Origin: Oxytricha trifallax
Lineage: Eukaryota; Ciliophora; Spirotrichea; Sporadotrichida; Oxytrichidae
Direction: 5' to 3'
Length of the DNA stretch: 64,000 nt
NCBI GenBank assembly: GCA_000711775.1
Contig: ARYC01000441.1
Location: 1-64,000, forward strand
This document shows positions 1 through 12,618 of the stretch, piece after piece. Positions within the stretch are counted from its first letter, which is position 1. Each line of letters opens with the position of its first letter. A program made the position numbers and the translations under genes. A model generated the notes under the pieces. The model was not told the DNA's origin, did not search any database, and was given only the letters and a program-made list of their open reading frames with translations.

Positions 1-1174
1 TTATTCATTCATTTAAATCTAAAACTTATTTATAAACATTCATTCTTCCCTCTCTCGCATAAACTTTTGTTTTATCTATGCTTACTCTCTTGCAGCTACT
101 CTGAATCAAGTCTACTGTATCTATAGGCAAGTCATGCATTAGGTGATATAGCAGCAGTTTCTTTGTAGTGGGTCTTTATATAACTCCAGTAGAATTCAAT
201 TCCATTAAATTAATGGCTATAAGGAACATTGTATACAGGAGTAATGTTTAACTCTTCATAAGCTTTCTTAGACTCCTTAGTCTTATGAACTGAGAGGTTG
301 TCAACAAACAGAATGATCTCTTAATCGTTGTATGTATCTCTGAGCTTATGTAGGAACTCTATGTACTACTCTCGCTTAATAGAGCGAGGAATGAATAACA
401 TAACTTTCTAAGCAAGAGTCTTCACTAATATCTGCTAAAATTGCATGGGTTACAACCTTTACTTTCTAATCATAGACTTCAATATTACCATACTTCTTAT
501 ACCAAGACTTATTAATAAAAGAGCTAAAGGTAAACACAGCTTCATCAGCATGTATAAACTTGATGTTATTGTCAATAGCCCTCTGCATTTAATCATATAT
601 ATAGTTTAAATAATTACTATAAAATGACACTGTAAAATCAATCACTCTCTTCACTCTGTTGACAGTCTTGAAAGTAAAACCATTTCCTCTACAAATGTTG
701 GCTATAGTTTATGGAGAGATACGCATGTCAGGAAACTTGCGATGAAACATCACAGCTCGATAGTCTAGTGGAAAGTGTGCCCAATACTTTAAAGTCTTCG
801 AATCACAGAGGTAGTCAATATGGTGCTGTGAGAACTTTTATTTTCTTGCAGGATGATTTCAAGTGCCTGAAGTATAATGCTAAACAGCCAACAAGCAATG
901 ATACCTAACTGTTGAGGCACTCTTGCACAAAAGCTTTGCTATAGCAGCATAATTCATTACTGGTTTGACTTAATCTATATTAATACTAGTAACATACCTA
1001 AGCTTAAGCAGTAAATCTAAATATTTTCTCATCATAAATAGACCCTAAATTTCGCTAATTTCTATTTCTCATTTTGCAAATTGGCCTAATTTCTCTACTA
1101 ACCCTAATAAGACCCCAACTATACCCTACAAATCAAAGCACTTATAAACCTCACTAAGGGGTTTTGGGGTTTTG
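1..1174 (-). mobile_element. TBE transposon copy A (partial, cut by window start)
   Basis: The right terminus at 1157-1174 reads GGGGTTTTGGGGTTTTG, the telomere-like end that defines hypotrich TBE transposons. It is preceded by the conserved subterminal block also seen in the other copies (CCTACAAATCAAAGCACTTA). The element lies to the left of this end, so only the 42-kDa transposase gene is inside the window. The flanking AGT (1175-1177) fits the ANT target of TBEs. The sequence just right of the end continues a different TBE (copy B), so A is inserted in B. Confidence 0.93.
5..957 (-). pseudogene. TBE 42-kDa DDE transposase, copy A, broken
   Basis: Transposase of the TBE family (DDE type), known to act in germline DNA elimination in Oxytricha. 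The frame opens at 957 (M-N-Y-A-A-I-A-K) and ends with TGA at 5-7. TAA and TAG are read as Gln. The region FIHADEAVFTF, carrying the first catalytic Asp, is clear. It is nearly the same protein as the copy at 57358-58297. Breaks seen: an in-frame TGA about 32 codons in (after GGC ACT), and an extra T near 380 that shifts the frame in the segment equivalent to VIHPRS of the other copy. The second catalytic Asp and the Glu therefore lie in other frames. Inactive as read, unless the early TGA is bypassed by a downstream start. Confidence 0.85.
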
Positions 1175-1229
1175 AGTGAATAAGTCTAACCAGTACTGAA
1201 CTATAAATCTATCGCACTCCTTTTAAAGC

Positions 1230-2130
1230 AAAGTCCATCAACTGTTCTCTCCCACTACTTGAAAGCTGTGAAATTAAAGCAATAATAGCTGATTCTCAGC
1301 CTAAGAGGAATTCAAAGTTTCTATAGAAGCATATTTACTATCTTATTAATGAAAAAACTTAGAAGTATTGGGCTCACTTCTCTCTCGACCAACGAGCTCT
1401 AATTTTTCACCGCTATTTCCCTGAGTTGAAGATCTCTGCATAGTCTGTTGCTAACATTTATAAACGAAATGGTATCTATTACAAAGATGTGAATCGTATC
1501 AAGAGAGTAATTGATTTCACTCTGCCATTTTACAACAGTAGCCGAAATTATATTTATAATTAAATGCAGAGAGCCTAATAGAATAATATTAAGTTTATTC
1601 ATGCTGACGAGGCTGTGTTTACCTTCAACACTTTCATCTAGAAGTCTTGGTATAAGAGGCATAGTAATAAAGAAGTATATGACTAAAAAGTCAAGGTATA
1701 ACCAATGGCAATTCTTGGAGTAATTAGCGAGCGTGAATGCTTGTTTAGAAACCTATGTTATTCATCCTCGCTCAATTAAGACAAAACAATATATTAAGTT
1801 CTTTGAGCAGCTGAGACAAAAGTACCCTGAATAAGAGATTATACTGTTTTTTTATAATTATTCTGTTCATAAGACTAAGGAAACAAGGAAGAGTTATGAA
1901 CAACTAAAAATAAAACCAGTTTTCAACATGCCTTACAGTCCATAGATTAATGGAATTGAGTTCAACTAGGGTATACTAAAAGGTCATTACAAGAAACTGC
2001 TGCTATACCACTTGATGCATGACCTACCTAACGATACTGTAAACTTTATTAAAAGCTAAGAGAAGAAAGTAGATAACTAGTTGGCTTAAAAGTGTGCTAA
2101 AGAAAAGAGAGTGAATGTATATAAATAAAT
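1230..2130 (+). pseudogene. TBE 42-kDa DDE transposase, copy B, broken
   Basis: Recognised by alignment by eye to the copies at 22.6-23.5 kb and 57.4-58.3 kb. It contains KYWAHFSLDQRA, FHRYFPELKISA, KRVIDFTLPFYN and FIHADEAVFTFNTF (first catalytic Asp), then a segment like VIHPRSIKTKQYIKFFEQLR and a second-Asp region changed to ILFFYNYSVHKT. Where other copies have FDN this one has FYN, so the catalytic Asp is lost. Several frame changes are needed (near 1290, 1700 and 1740). The end overlaps the 3' end of the convergent 22-kDa gene. Confidence 0.8.
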
Positions 2131-2149
2131 ATTTTAGTTAAATTAATAA

Positions 2150-2915
2150 ATATAAAAGTCACATTTAAAATTTTTAGAGGGAACTGGCTTCTCTTTCTTT
2201 TCTTCCTCTTAAGGCTTGCTTGGGCCTATGTTTCTTCTCTTGCTGCCAGCTCCAGCATCTATGTTCATTGACTCTAGAGGCTAAATATTTCAATAAAGTC
2301 TTTTGCTAACTTCATACTTTGTCTGCGACTTTCGCTCTCTGTGAAGCTTGCTCTATTCCTTCATCAAGAAGATGGCAGTTCCAGATTTTTCTAAAGAATT
2401 AAGCTACAATTCTTTATTGAAATATACGGGTTCTTCTGCAGCTCTGATAACCATCTCTCACTAATCTTGATCTTTTGTTTTTTCTTATCTTCTGAAGAGA
2501 TGCTGTACCTTTTCTTATGAGATTCTTGAATAATTTCATTCAAGTAATCTTCTTTAATCGTTGCAAGTATGCCAAGGAAATAGTTTCTTTCAGGTAGTTT
2601 ATTTGACAACTGCTTCTTAGTAGACAGGTACAGCGAAACCTCTGGGTCATTCATAGCATCATCATATAAGTTATTCACTGAGATTTATGGATAGTTTGGA
2701 ATCTCTGCAAACTTTCCATCTTAACTTTTCAATGCTTTCTTCTCTTAGCAGAGTATCGCTCTTAGAAATGTAATTTTAGAACAAACCAACTATATAGTAA
2801 AGATTAGTTACTATGATTTCACTACCTTGCTGCACCAGGTAGTGATGCTAATCCTCAAACTTTGAATCAATTCTTGTGCTTGCACTCTTTTCAATGCATC
2901 ATTCATTGTCTCCAT
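2150..2915 (-). pseudogene. TBE 22-kDa-type protein, copy B, broken
   Basis: Second TBE gene, of unknown function. The start at 2915 reads METMNDALKRVQAQE, like the copies starting at 21779 and 59091. The central block (minus strand 2391-2678) contains NLYDDAMNDPEVSLYLSTKK and LPERNYFLGILATIKEDY. It ends with the KRRNIGPSKP-EEEKKEK tail. The N-terminal third has frame shifts around 2790-2830. At 2391-2417, where the other two copies have a 26-nt GT..AG intron, this copy keeps the AG end but no GT, so splicing is probably lost. Confidence 0.78.
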
Positions 2916-3406
2916 CTTGCTTACAGATCTAAGAAATAATATTTTAATTTAAGTTTATTGATTTCAATTATATATCTCTGTAATAATTACTATTAAATAT
3001 GAGCATCCTATAGGAGGTCAACTTCTATGAAGGATAAGGAAAAGGTTTTGAGAACTGGCTTGAAACTTAAGAGATTGATATCAATTTCTACTGTTATAGT
3101 TCCATATTTTTAAATTTAAATTGGTACGTACTAAAGTAGGAGCAGCTCCAAAATGCTAGTACTTCATTATGAGCACCCTAAATTTGATAAAAAAATCACA
3201 AAATACCTCTTAAAGAAGTGTGCACTTAATTAGGTGCACTCCTAAATGGGTGCGTACTATAATCATCTTGTTAATGAAAGTAAAAATGGTTACTTTCTCA
3301 CCCATATTTAGAGCTGGATCGTTTACTAATAATAAATTTCTTCTTTAATACTCTAAGAATTTTAGCTCAAAGTTATAGAGGCAGTTTTATAATTTTAAAT
3401 TCAAAT

Positions 3407-4827
3407 ATGAGCGCTAACATTTAAGAAAAACAACAGAACTTCCATCAAATTAAATGATACTTACTTTTGGCAGCAATAAAAAGTGTGATGGTTGTGAGAT
3501 GAACTCTCATAAGGAACTATCAGAGCTATCACTTGAGTTTTATGTTATTAAAATAGAAAATAAATAGCAAACAAGTTTGTGTGAGACAGAGAGGAGTAGA
3601 AAATTAGGAATGAAATTTCAATGTAATCAGAGGAAGTAGAAGTATATTTTTGAGAGGAGTGTGAAAAAGACTTCACTCATAAATCTAGCTTAAAGAGCAT
3701 AAAGAAGCCAAGGCAACTGTTTACTTAAAGCATGACAAGGTTGATGGTAAGTATGATTGCTTTGAGTGCCATAATTAGTACTCTCATACAAGATACTTAT
3801 AGAAGAATCTATTAAAAGCCCGCAGAAAGAAATAGAAGTTGAAGATTAGGATAACTCAACTAAAGTTGCTCAATAAAAGAAAAGCAAGGGATCCTCTTTA
3901 TGTTTCTGAGCTTTAACAAGCAAGCGAATCAGAGTATGTGAGGATTGCACGCAGCCTTTTAGTATCAGAGGTATCTAAAATCATGATTAAAATATAATAC
4001 AAGAAAATTCCAGTACTTGCATAGATTGATTTAGATACCTTTCTCTAAAGCTACCTAATTCTAGAGGACTCCTAAGGCAAGAAAGTTATTAAGGATCATC
4101 AGTATACTTAGAAGGTATATCCCTCAACTATCTCCTTAGTGGTGATAAATATTAAATGGAGTTTACTAATGAGTATTAATTACTTACTCAGGCAAATTTT
4201 AAAGAGTGCAAAGACTTAATAAAGCTAGATGCTGTTCTCCAAGCCAAAGATTACGTAGCTTTCAGACATCCACTCTTTGATATGCCACTCAGAGATTTCA
4301 AAACTATTCAGAGAAATCATAGCTTGCTTGAATTAATATCAACCTAAGCTATACAAGGTATCCAAGAGCTCCATAAGTTAGGCTTTGTTCACAGAAATAT
4401 CAAGCCTAAGAAAATAATGTTGAACTTTTCACCAGTAACAGTAACATTTATTGATTTCAACATAGCCTTAAGATTGGAAGTATCAAGGCTTGAGAGTGTT
4501 ATAGGAAACCCAGGCTATTATCCATAAAGAGAGGAATGGAGAGATGGACACTTTTAGTGGGATGTTTGAGCTTTAGCAGCAATAATTATAGAGTGCGATA
4601 TGCCACACAATTATTACTACTCTACAAGATTTGAGAAGGATGCAAGACAAAGAATTAAGTAATTTATTCACAAAACAAGAGTGTCTCAATCAATGAAGCA
4701 AATGGCAGAGTTGATAATAGTAAAACCAAACTCTAGATTGGACATATCAATAGAGCAAATAGAATTATGGTTAAATAAGATTAACTTCAGACCTCTATCA
4801 CGCGATCCAAAAGTGCATTTTTATTGA
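3407..4827 (+). pseudogene. TBE 57-kDa zinc-finger/kinase protein, copy B, broken
   Basis: Third TBE gene: an N-terminal region with C2H2-type fingers followed by a protein-kinase-like domain. The start at 3407 (M-S-A-N-I) matches the start at 21243 of copy F. The stop is TGA at 4825-4827 after KVHFY. The kinase half shows ELHKLGFVHRNIKPKKIML (HRD changed to HRN), VTFIDFNIA (DFN instead of DFG) and GNPGYYP. Where the intact copy at 59659 has DVWAVAA, this copy has DV-TGA-ALAA. That is an in-frame stop at a Trp position. There is also an early frame break (TGA about 17 codons in). Not functional as read. Confidence 0.82.
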
Positions 4828-5169
4828 TTAAATTAAATACATTAACTATAAATTTCAAATTAAAAAACCTATTAATAAACCCAGCATCTAAAAAATTTCC
4901 TACAAATCAAAGATCTTATAAACCTCATTAATGAGTTTTGGGGTTTTGATTCATCTGAAGTAACCTAGGTCTTCTAACTTTCTTAAAAATATTTGGTTCT
5001 CCTGTATATTTGATGAAGAACGTACTAAATCATACAAAAAAGAATACCATAACATATTAAAATCTATTCTTTGATTTATAAAAAGAAAACAGACGAGATA
5101 AAAATAAATGGAGGTGCTGGTTTGATGGGGAGAAAATTGGGAACGGAAAAAGGAAGAAAAGAATAGAAG

Positions 5170-6314
5170 TAAATTTTAATTGTGGCCTAATCTATAATGT
5201 GAAATTTATAATTCGTTTAAAGTCAAAGACATATTATTATTCATAAGAATCTCTCTGTCTTAACACTCTGTACCTTTCTCATTGCTAAATCTCTTAGAAG
5301 GACTTTTGATATAATCTTGTGTATCAATCCTTAATTTATGCATCAAGTGATAGACCAGAAGTTTCTTGAAATTTTCTATCAATAGGCATTAGTATAAATA
5401 AATTTCATTGAATTTAAGTAGTATAGGCGCGCTGTATATATTTTTAGCCTTTCATATTCTTTCATTCAGTCTTTTTTTAACTGTCTAAATGCCACAAACA
5501 AGATGATCTCTTAGTCAACGTATTTTTCTCTAAATTATCACATTAACTTCTTATATTATTCAGTATTTATAGAGCTAGGTGATTAACATAAATTTCAAGG
5601 TCATTATTTTAACTAAACCAACAAGAATAGCATAAGTTTTACCTTTTCCTTTAGATTATAAACTTCTATGATGTTGTATTTCTTGTACCAAGATCTAGAT
5701 ATAAGGATAATGAATGTAAACACAGCTTTATTAACATGTATAAACTTATTATTGCTCTTAAGCCTTTTGCATAAAATTTAAATAAATCTTATAAAATGGA
5801 CAGTAAGGTCAATCACTCTCTTAATACGATTGACAGTCTTTTAAGATATTCCATTCTATTTTTATATGATAGCTATTGATTAAGCAGAGATGGGAATCTT
5901 AGAAAAATGGCAATGAAACATCATATCTCTTTAGGCTAAAGAGAAACGACCCCAGTATTTAAGTGTCTTATCATTAATAAGAAAATCAAAATTGTGCTGT
6001 TTAAATTTTATAGGACTCTTAGCCTTAGAATTAAGATACTTTCTTTTTAACATTAGTAGGAGAATTATGAAGCAGCCTTGCTATAAAATTATAATTTTGA
6101 AAAACTCTAGGATGTTCACTATAGTTATCAAATCCAAAACCAACAACAAAAAAAATTTTATATATAAAATTGACCCCAAACCTCTCATATACACAATTAT
6201 ATTTCTAATATTAAATTAATAACCCATTTAAAATTTCAATAAAGTAGGCTGAAAATGACTACACTATGAATTTAAATCAAAAACTTATTGCACTGCAAGG
6301 ATTTTGGGGTTTTG
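5170..6314 (-). mobile_element. Decayed TBE remnant G with 42-kDa transposase relic
   Basis: Ends at 6300-6314 with a degraded telomere-like terminus (GATTTTGGGGTTTTG) followed by AAT. The interior, read on the minus strand, matches the 42-kDa transposase (blocks equivalent to YWAHFSLDQRA near 5940, KTVNRVKRVIDFT near 5820, and the final HYKKLLVYHLMH region near 5350) but with many indels and stops. No trace of the 22- or 57-kDa genes. This is older and more decayed than copies A, B, D and F. Confidence 0.8.
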
Positions 6315-9300
6315 AATCCTAGCTTAGTAATTTGAGTGCTATTAATAAACCAATGTATTTCCTTTTTTAATTATATTTATTAATAAATTTTTAATTGAAA
6401 TAAAAAAACAGATATAATATTTTTGTAACTTCAAAACGAATAATCCGACATTTCAAAAAATGAATGTTATAATATGATTAAGAGAAGCATTTAATAACTC
6501 CTAAGTAAAATATTTATTTATTTAAGTAAAATTTTTCTAATTTTATGATCTTTATTGACATCTTTCTTTTGCACAATATAAATATATGGAGTCTTAATCT
6601 AAGAAATCATATAAATTTGAAATTAATAGAGTACACTGTTTGAGATATATTTAAATATTAAATTTTATAAAAATAAACTAATGAATAGCTTAAATAGAAT
6701 TTTGAACCTTTTTGGGAGTTATAAATAAAACTAATTTTCTTACATTCCTTAATGAAATGCTAAGAACTTTGAACATTTAGTTTTTATATTATCTTTATTA
6801 AGATTTCTATTAAGTCCAGAATAAATTCTGCTATAAATTTTTGGGGGGGGAAGTTTCCTGCACCGTTTTATGATAAAAAAAATTTTAGGGAAGTTTCCTG
6901 GACTTTTGTTTTAAAAATATTTTTATTATTAAAATTATTTTTATAACAACTATAATCAACTTTTGAACTGATTTGATTGTTAAAACTATATTTAATTTAT
7001 TAATCAATTATTCATTATCTCTCTTCAGATTCCAACAACATGGTATATTTCAAATGATATTTTTTAGGTTTCTGTCTCTAAACCATTACATTATTCTCTC
7101 TGTACTCATAGGAATTCCAAATATTATATCCAATTGTTATTGAAATTCTAATTCAATTTATCTTGTTCTTTACATACCTATATAATGTTAACTATAATTT
7201 CTTGAACTACTTAAATTATTTATAAATATCCACTTAATATTAATGACTTATAAAAAAGTAAAAATTTTTAATAAATGTAAATTTATTAAATTTTACATAA
7301 AAATAAAAAAAAGTGCAGGAACTTTCCTCGAGTGCAGGAAACTTCTCCCAAATTTTCTATATATTGTTTTAATTTTTGATTGAGATCTATATATTAATTT
7401 TAAGATTTAATTAAGTGTTCTATTGTTGTATTTATACATTATTTTTATATTTTATTTCAATTTATGCTGAAATTTTATAGTATTTTATGATCTTTTTATA
7501 ATTCATCTCGTATAAGAAATGAGGAAATATTATTTTTGAAAATATTGCTTCAAAAAATTTTCCTAGTTATAGACATTGATATTTTCTCAATTTATAATTT
7601 GAGGATTTTGTTTAAGACATAATATAGCTAGGGTATTTATTATTCTAAAGTCTAAAAATAATAATGATACAAAATTAAATAAGAGTACAAAAATTTAGAT
7701 TTATTCAAATAACTTAATTTATAACTCTTTTTTCCTGAAAAAACTTAATTCTTTAATTTCTTATTAAAAACTTTTAATTATTTGTAATTTAAATATTCTG
7801 TATAAATTATTTTTAAAGCACTTAAGAAGAGTTCATTTATATTAATGTTATATTTCTATAGAAATTTTATCATTAAAATTTAACAGAAACGTTAGTATTC
7901 TTTCAGCAAGAATAATCTGAACTAAAGTCTTAATACTTAATGTTTAATTTTTACTTTATTTCTTCTATTTTAGCCCCTTAATTTATGAATTTTCTCAAAG
8001 AATATGCTCAATAGGATCTATATTGAAATATAAACGATAAAGTATAATTTTATCTATAAATAAATGATTATTTTATTAGATATTGCTCGATAGCTGTTAA
8101 GCCCTATTTTAATTGAATGTGTTGTTGTGGTTTTATGTCACATTTAAGGCTAAAATAACTCTTTTTTTTTTAAAAGCTCAATAAATTATTTTAACTATCC
8201 AAAAATCTATTTTGCCCTTTTGATAGCTGCAAATCATTACAAAAAAAAACTATTTTTTCTAAAATTTAAAGTTATTAATATTTAATAATTTATTTCTATA
8301 AGAGTTTCCCAGATATTCTTTAATTTTATCGCTTAATTAGTTTTCATAGTAATTTTTCTTTGATTTAAGAGTTATCTTAGTTACCCTTTGGTATTATTCT
8401 ATAATTTTCTTTCTGTTAATGAATATTAAATTAAAAGAGTTTTTATCTACTTATATAATACATTTTTATATTTAAGTTGTTTAATTGAACTTTAAAAATA
8501 AATTTATAGCCTTTAAAATCTAATATTATAAGAAATTTAATTTTAAGCAATAAAAATTTAACATTCTTAATTTTATGATTATAAAAATATATATTAAATA
8601 AGTGAGAATAATTCTTCAAAAAACTATAATTTAACTTTTATATTTCATTTTATCGAGTTAGTTTAGAAAATCTATAAACAAAATATTTAAATGTTTAAGG
8701 TTTCAATTGTAAAATATAAATAAATAATATATGCATCAATTATAGACATTTAATATTTTAATTTAATTTTATTAATATTTAATTATTGTATTTTTAATTT
8801 TACTAAATTTGTAAAATTATTAATCATTAAGAAACATCAAGTTAAGATATTTTAATAATTAAAATTTAATATTTATTTATTAATTTAAAAATGAAATATT
8901 AAAAAGTAAAGTAATTTAAACCACAAAAATAAATGATAAAGTATAGTATTAATTGTAAATATTGATTAAAAAATATCATATAAAATATATTTTTTGTGTA
9001 GAATTCTTGTTGAATTTTAGCATATGACTTTATTATCTATTTTAATATTGAGAATAATTGATTATCGATCGAGCTTTATTTAAACGATAAGTTAAATAAA
9101 TTCACAAACTAAAACTTCTTAAATATAATTTTTATTAGTTAATAAGTAATAATAAAATCATTAAATTTTAAAATAAAAAAACAATAATTTTAAGTATTTT
9201 TAATATTTATTTGATTTTCTATTTAAAGAAGAAAATCAATAAATTTTAAAGTAATTAAGATTTTTTTAATTAATTTAAGGCAATAAACTTTACAGCAAGA

Positions 9301-12300
9301 TCGGCATAAATCTTAGAGACGAATTATACAATATTTAATGTTATTCTTTTTAATTAAAAAATAGTACTGCTGTTTCTAAAAGTTTTATTATAAAAAAAAT
9401 TATCTTTAAAATATCTCGAATAGTGAATTAAATTATATCTAAGAGTTGAATGTATAAATTATTTTCATAAAAATGCTTACATATGCTCAGATAATAATAT
9501 TAATTAAGACTTATATTCAAAAATAGGTTTCTTTTCTCATTCCTATACAAATTATAATTTAACAAAAAATTATCATTAAATTTGTAAATTTTTAAAAAAT
9601 TACTGAAATAATATCGAAGATAATCTTTGGTAATACTTTGGGGTGATATAATACTTAAAAATAAATTTATTAAAATAAAATTACACATATCTTATTTAAT
9701 TGATTAAAATAAGATCTTTAAACTCTAAAATTTGAAGGAGATATTTTAATGATGGATGTTTATCAAACATTAAAAATTAAATAGAGTAAGAATGTTTTTA
9801 ATAAATATGTAACATTTTCAGTAGAGATTAATATTGTAGTTCAACAATTTTAACAAAAGATTTTATTTAATGTAAACAGAGAATTTCGGCTTCATAGTTT
9901 TAAATGTATTTTACTTTAAAATTATCATATGAAGTATCCAAGATCCAAGAGTTTTTGAGTTGTTTCTAATGAAATTTTGGTAATTAATAATTGATAATAA
10001 ATAAGAATTAAAAAGAATTAAAAAATAAATTAACTTCAAGACTATATATTTCATATAGAAATTATAGGATTATAATAATATTTAATTATACAAGCAAAAA
10101 ATCGTTTAATAGGAATAATAGACTTGAATTTATTCTAGTTATATCAATTTCATTAGAAGATCCCTCCTCATTTCAATATAATGCGAACGAGATGATTTTT
10201 ATTAGAAAAGTCTTTTCATACATTGAGGGTCAAATTTTTATTAAAAATAAGTTTTTACTGAAGAGAAACACATTATAAATATCAATAAATAATATAAAAT
10301 TATAGTGGATAAATGTTTAAAGCCACTCAAATCATAATTATAGTTATTAGATTTTACCTATAATTGAAAAAGACTTATAGTACAATAATTTAATCAAATA
10401 ATTATTTAATTAATTAACTTAGAAAGTAATGCAAATTTTTATATTAAATGGTTTTTAAATATAGAGTTTAAAATAAATTATATTGTATAAAATTACTAAT
10501 TTTAATTTGCATAGAATTAAAATCTAAAATATTTTAATTGGTTATAGTGATTTTTTGATTTGTCTACTTTTTAAATATCAAAATAATTTGGATTTTTTCA
10601 AAATAAATATTTCATTAATTTTGGAATCTAATTTGTATCATCTAATAATTATATTTGACAAAATTTTATAGAAAATTATAAAAATATATATATTTGCCAC
10701 AGAAAACTTATGTTAGAAAAAGGAAAGGTTTGTATATTTAAATCGAGGGTTAAGTTTTCTAGCAAAGTTTGTAACTTAAGGTAGTGGTGAATATCGAATA
10801 GCATAATTAAAAAAGTAAATTTATTAATGATGAGATGATGAATTTAAGCTTTCCTTGTAATTATATGATATATAAATAGAAAATTTTATAATATAAAATT
10901 TGAAATTATTATAGACTAAAGCTTAAATACAGTTCTTAATTAATTCAGTAAATAACTGTATGAGTAAAAAGAATAGTCAGACTTTGATTTAAATTTATTA
11001 ATTTTATAAAATCACAAAAATAAATAAATTTTCTATCTTAAATTTCTGAAATTATTTCAAAAATTATTCATATAATTATTGTCAGAAAATAAAAAATTAA
11101 AATCTTCATTAAATCATAAATGAAAGACACTATTAATTGATGAATTTATTATCAATTATGTGTTATTTGGGTTTTAAATTCCTAGCAGATTGTTGTGGTA
11201 TCAATAAAACTTTAATATTCTATATTTTTATATATTAATGTACATAATATTATTTCAGAAAAGAGAGAATCACTGACTAATAACATTTTATTAAGAATTT
11301 TTAATGAATTTTATTTTCAAATATCTATGCCAATTTAATTGCTTATGGGATAATTTAAACATCTTTAAGAATTAAAAAATAAAGTGTAATTTTTGTCTAT
11401 ACTTTATTATTTCAAATAAGAGAAAGATGAAATTTAAAATTAAATAAATTTGTAATTATATTTTACTCTTTAATAAGAATAAAACTTAATTCAATTCAAT
11501 TAAATCGAAAGAAGTAATATTAATTGTTAAAATCAAAATCAACAAAAAAACTGAAAAAATAAGTAAAAATTTGTGGTAATTCCGGAAAGTGAAACCACCA
11601 ATTATTTTTTATTACCGGAAAGTATAATACATTAATAATATAAAAAGAAATAATTGACATAGTAAACAGTCCAAAACATTTTTGTTCATAAGACTATTCA
11701 AAAACTTCCCTTCAATTTTAATTAAGGCATGATGAAAATTATGGGGATGGGTTTTCAACTAAAAAATAATTACTCAATTAAATACTACAATCTCTATTTA
11801 ATTGAAAAAATAGTTAACTTAAAATAAGTATTATCAATTTTTAGAAGCCAAATGATTCATGTAATATAGGTTTAACTATAAATTAGGAAAATTTGCACAG
11901 TTTTAATTTGATGATAATAAAGATAAATAATGATTGGATTAATATTTTGGAATTGAGTGATAAATTTAAGGAATTGGCTACTTTTGGGATTTAAGCGATT
12001 TTTTTATATTAACCAATTTTTTATTATTAAAATTACGAAATTTTAAAGTAAGTTTAAGTCAGTAAATTGGTTTGCTTAAATTATATTTATTTTCACTATT
12101 TTAGAATTTTAAAATTAAAAGAAATTTATTAAAAACTAAAATTAAAATTGATAAACATTACAAATAAACTATAATATATTTAATTTTTAAAAAAGTTAGG
12201 ATGTAATTTATATTTGGCTTTGATTTTTTTGGTATAAATCTATATAAGTTCCTATTCTTAATATATGCTATGCTTAGTTTACCATCATTAATAAAGATTA

Positions 12301-12615
12301 GAGAGCAAGATAATGATATAAATTTATAATTTTCTAAAAATTGAAAATAAAATTTAAACACGTTTCATATTATTATTATTTATATATAATTTTAGTTTAT
12401 TTTGATATGTTCGTAAAATAAAACGACTTTCCTAGCATTAATTAAAAACATATGAAAAAATGGTATTCTTAAAAGTAAAAATGTAACTAATAAATATATT
12501 TATCCATTAATAATACAAATATTAGAATTAAACTAAATATATTTCACTTATCTATAATTAGCAGAAAAGCCAGATTAAGAAATATATTTTATTTCTGCTA
12601 GTTAGTTTTTTAGTT
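6315..12615. other. AT-rich germline DNA without recognised genes
   Basis: About 6.3 kb of very AT-rich sequence, free of any frame that reads like a protein for more than a few dozen codons on either strand with TGA as sole stop. The one organised object I see is the MITE at 6843-7349. A short repeated motif (CCGGAAAGT) occurs twice near 11582-11625. Very small MDSs could be hidden here (for example a less AT-rich spot at 9290-9330), but I cannot support any. Confidence 0.6.
6843..7349. mobile_element. MITE copy 1 (GGGAAGTTTCCTGCAC family)
   Basis: A non-autonomous element with terminal inverted repeats. The left end is a run of G followed by AAGTTTCCTGCAC, and the right end GTGCAGGAAACTTCTCCC. 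The motif is doubled at each end: inside left, GGGAAGTTTCCTGGAC at about 6888-6903; inside right, GTGCAGGAACTTTCCTCGA. No coding capacity. Flanks are AAATTTTT and AAATTTTC, compatible with an 8-9 bp target duplication. This copy keeps the uninterrupted site (CAATTATTCATTATCT near 7003) that is split by a palindrome in copy 2. Confidence 0.85.
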
Positions 12616-12618
12616 AAT

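Larger units (their letters stand above)
1175..4948 (+). mobile_element. TBE transposon copy B, interrupted by A
   Basis: Carries the standard TBE order: 42-kDa gene (+), 22-kDa gene (-), 57-kDa zinc-finger/kinase gene (+), then a degenerate telomere-like right end GAGTTTTGGGGTTTTG at 4933-4948 followed by ATT. The left end is missing: the sequence starts in mid-leader right after copy A ends, matching the leader of the copy at 23.5 kb (GTGAATAA..AACCAGTACT). The missing end should lie left of copy A, outside the window. All three genes are damaged. Base identity with the 14.1-23.7 kb copy is visibly higher than with the 57-61 kb copy, so B and F belong to one subfamily. Confidence 0.9.

Noticed and set aside
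1157..1174. GGGGTTTTGGGGTTTTG as a true chromosome end or telomere-addition site
   Set aside because: It is an internal transposon terminus: sequence continues on both sides, an ANT target flanks it, and the same subterminal block recurs at every such site (4.9, 6.3, 12.6, 14.1, 23.7, 57.1 and 61.2 kb).
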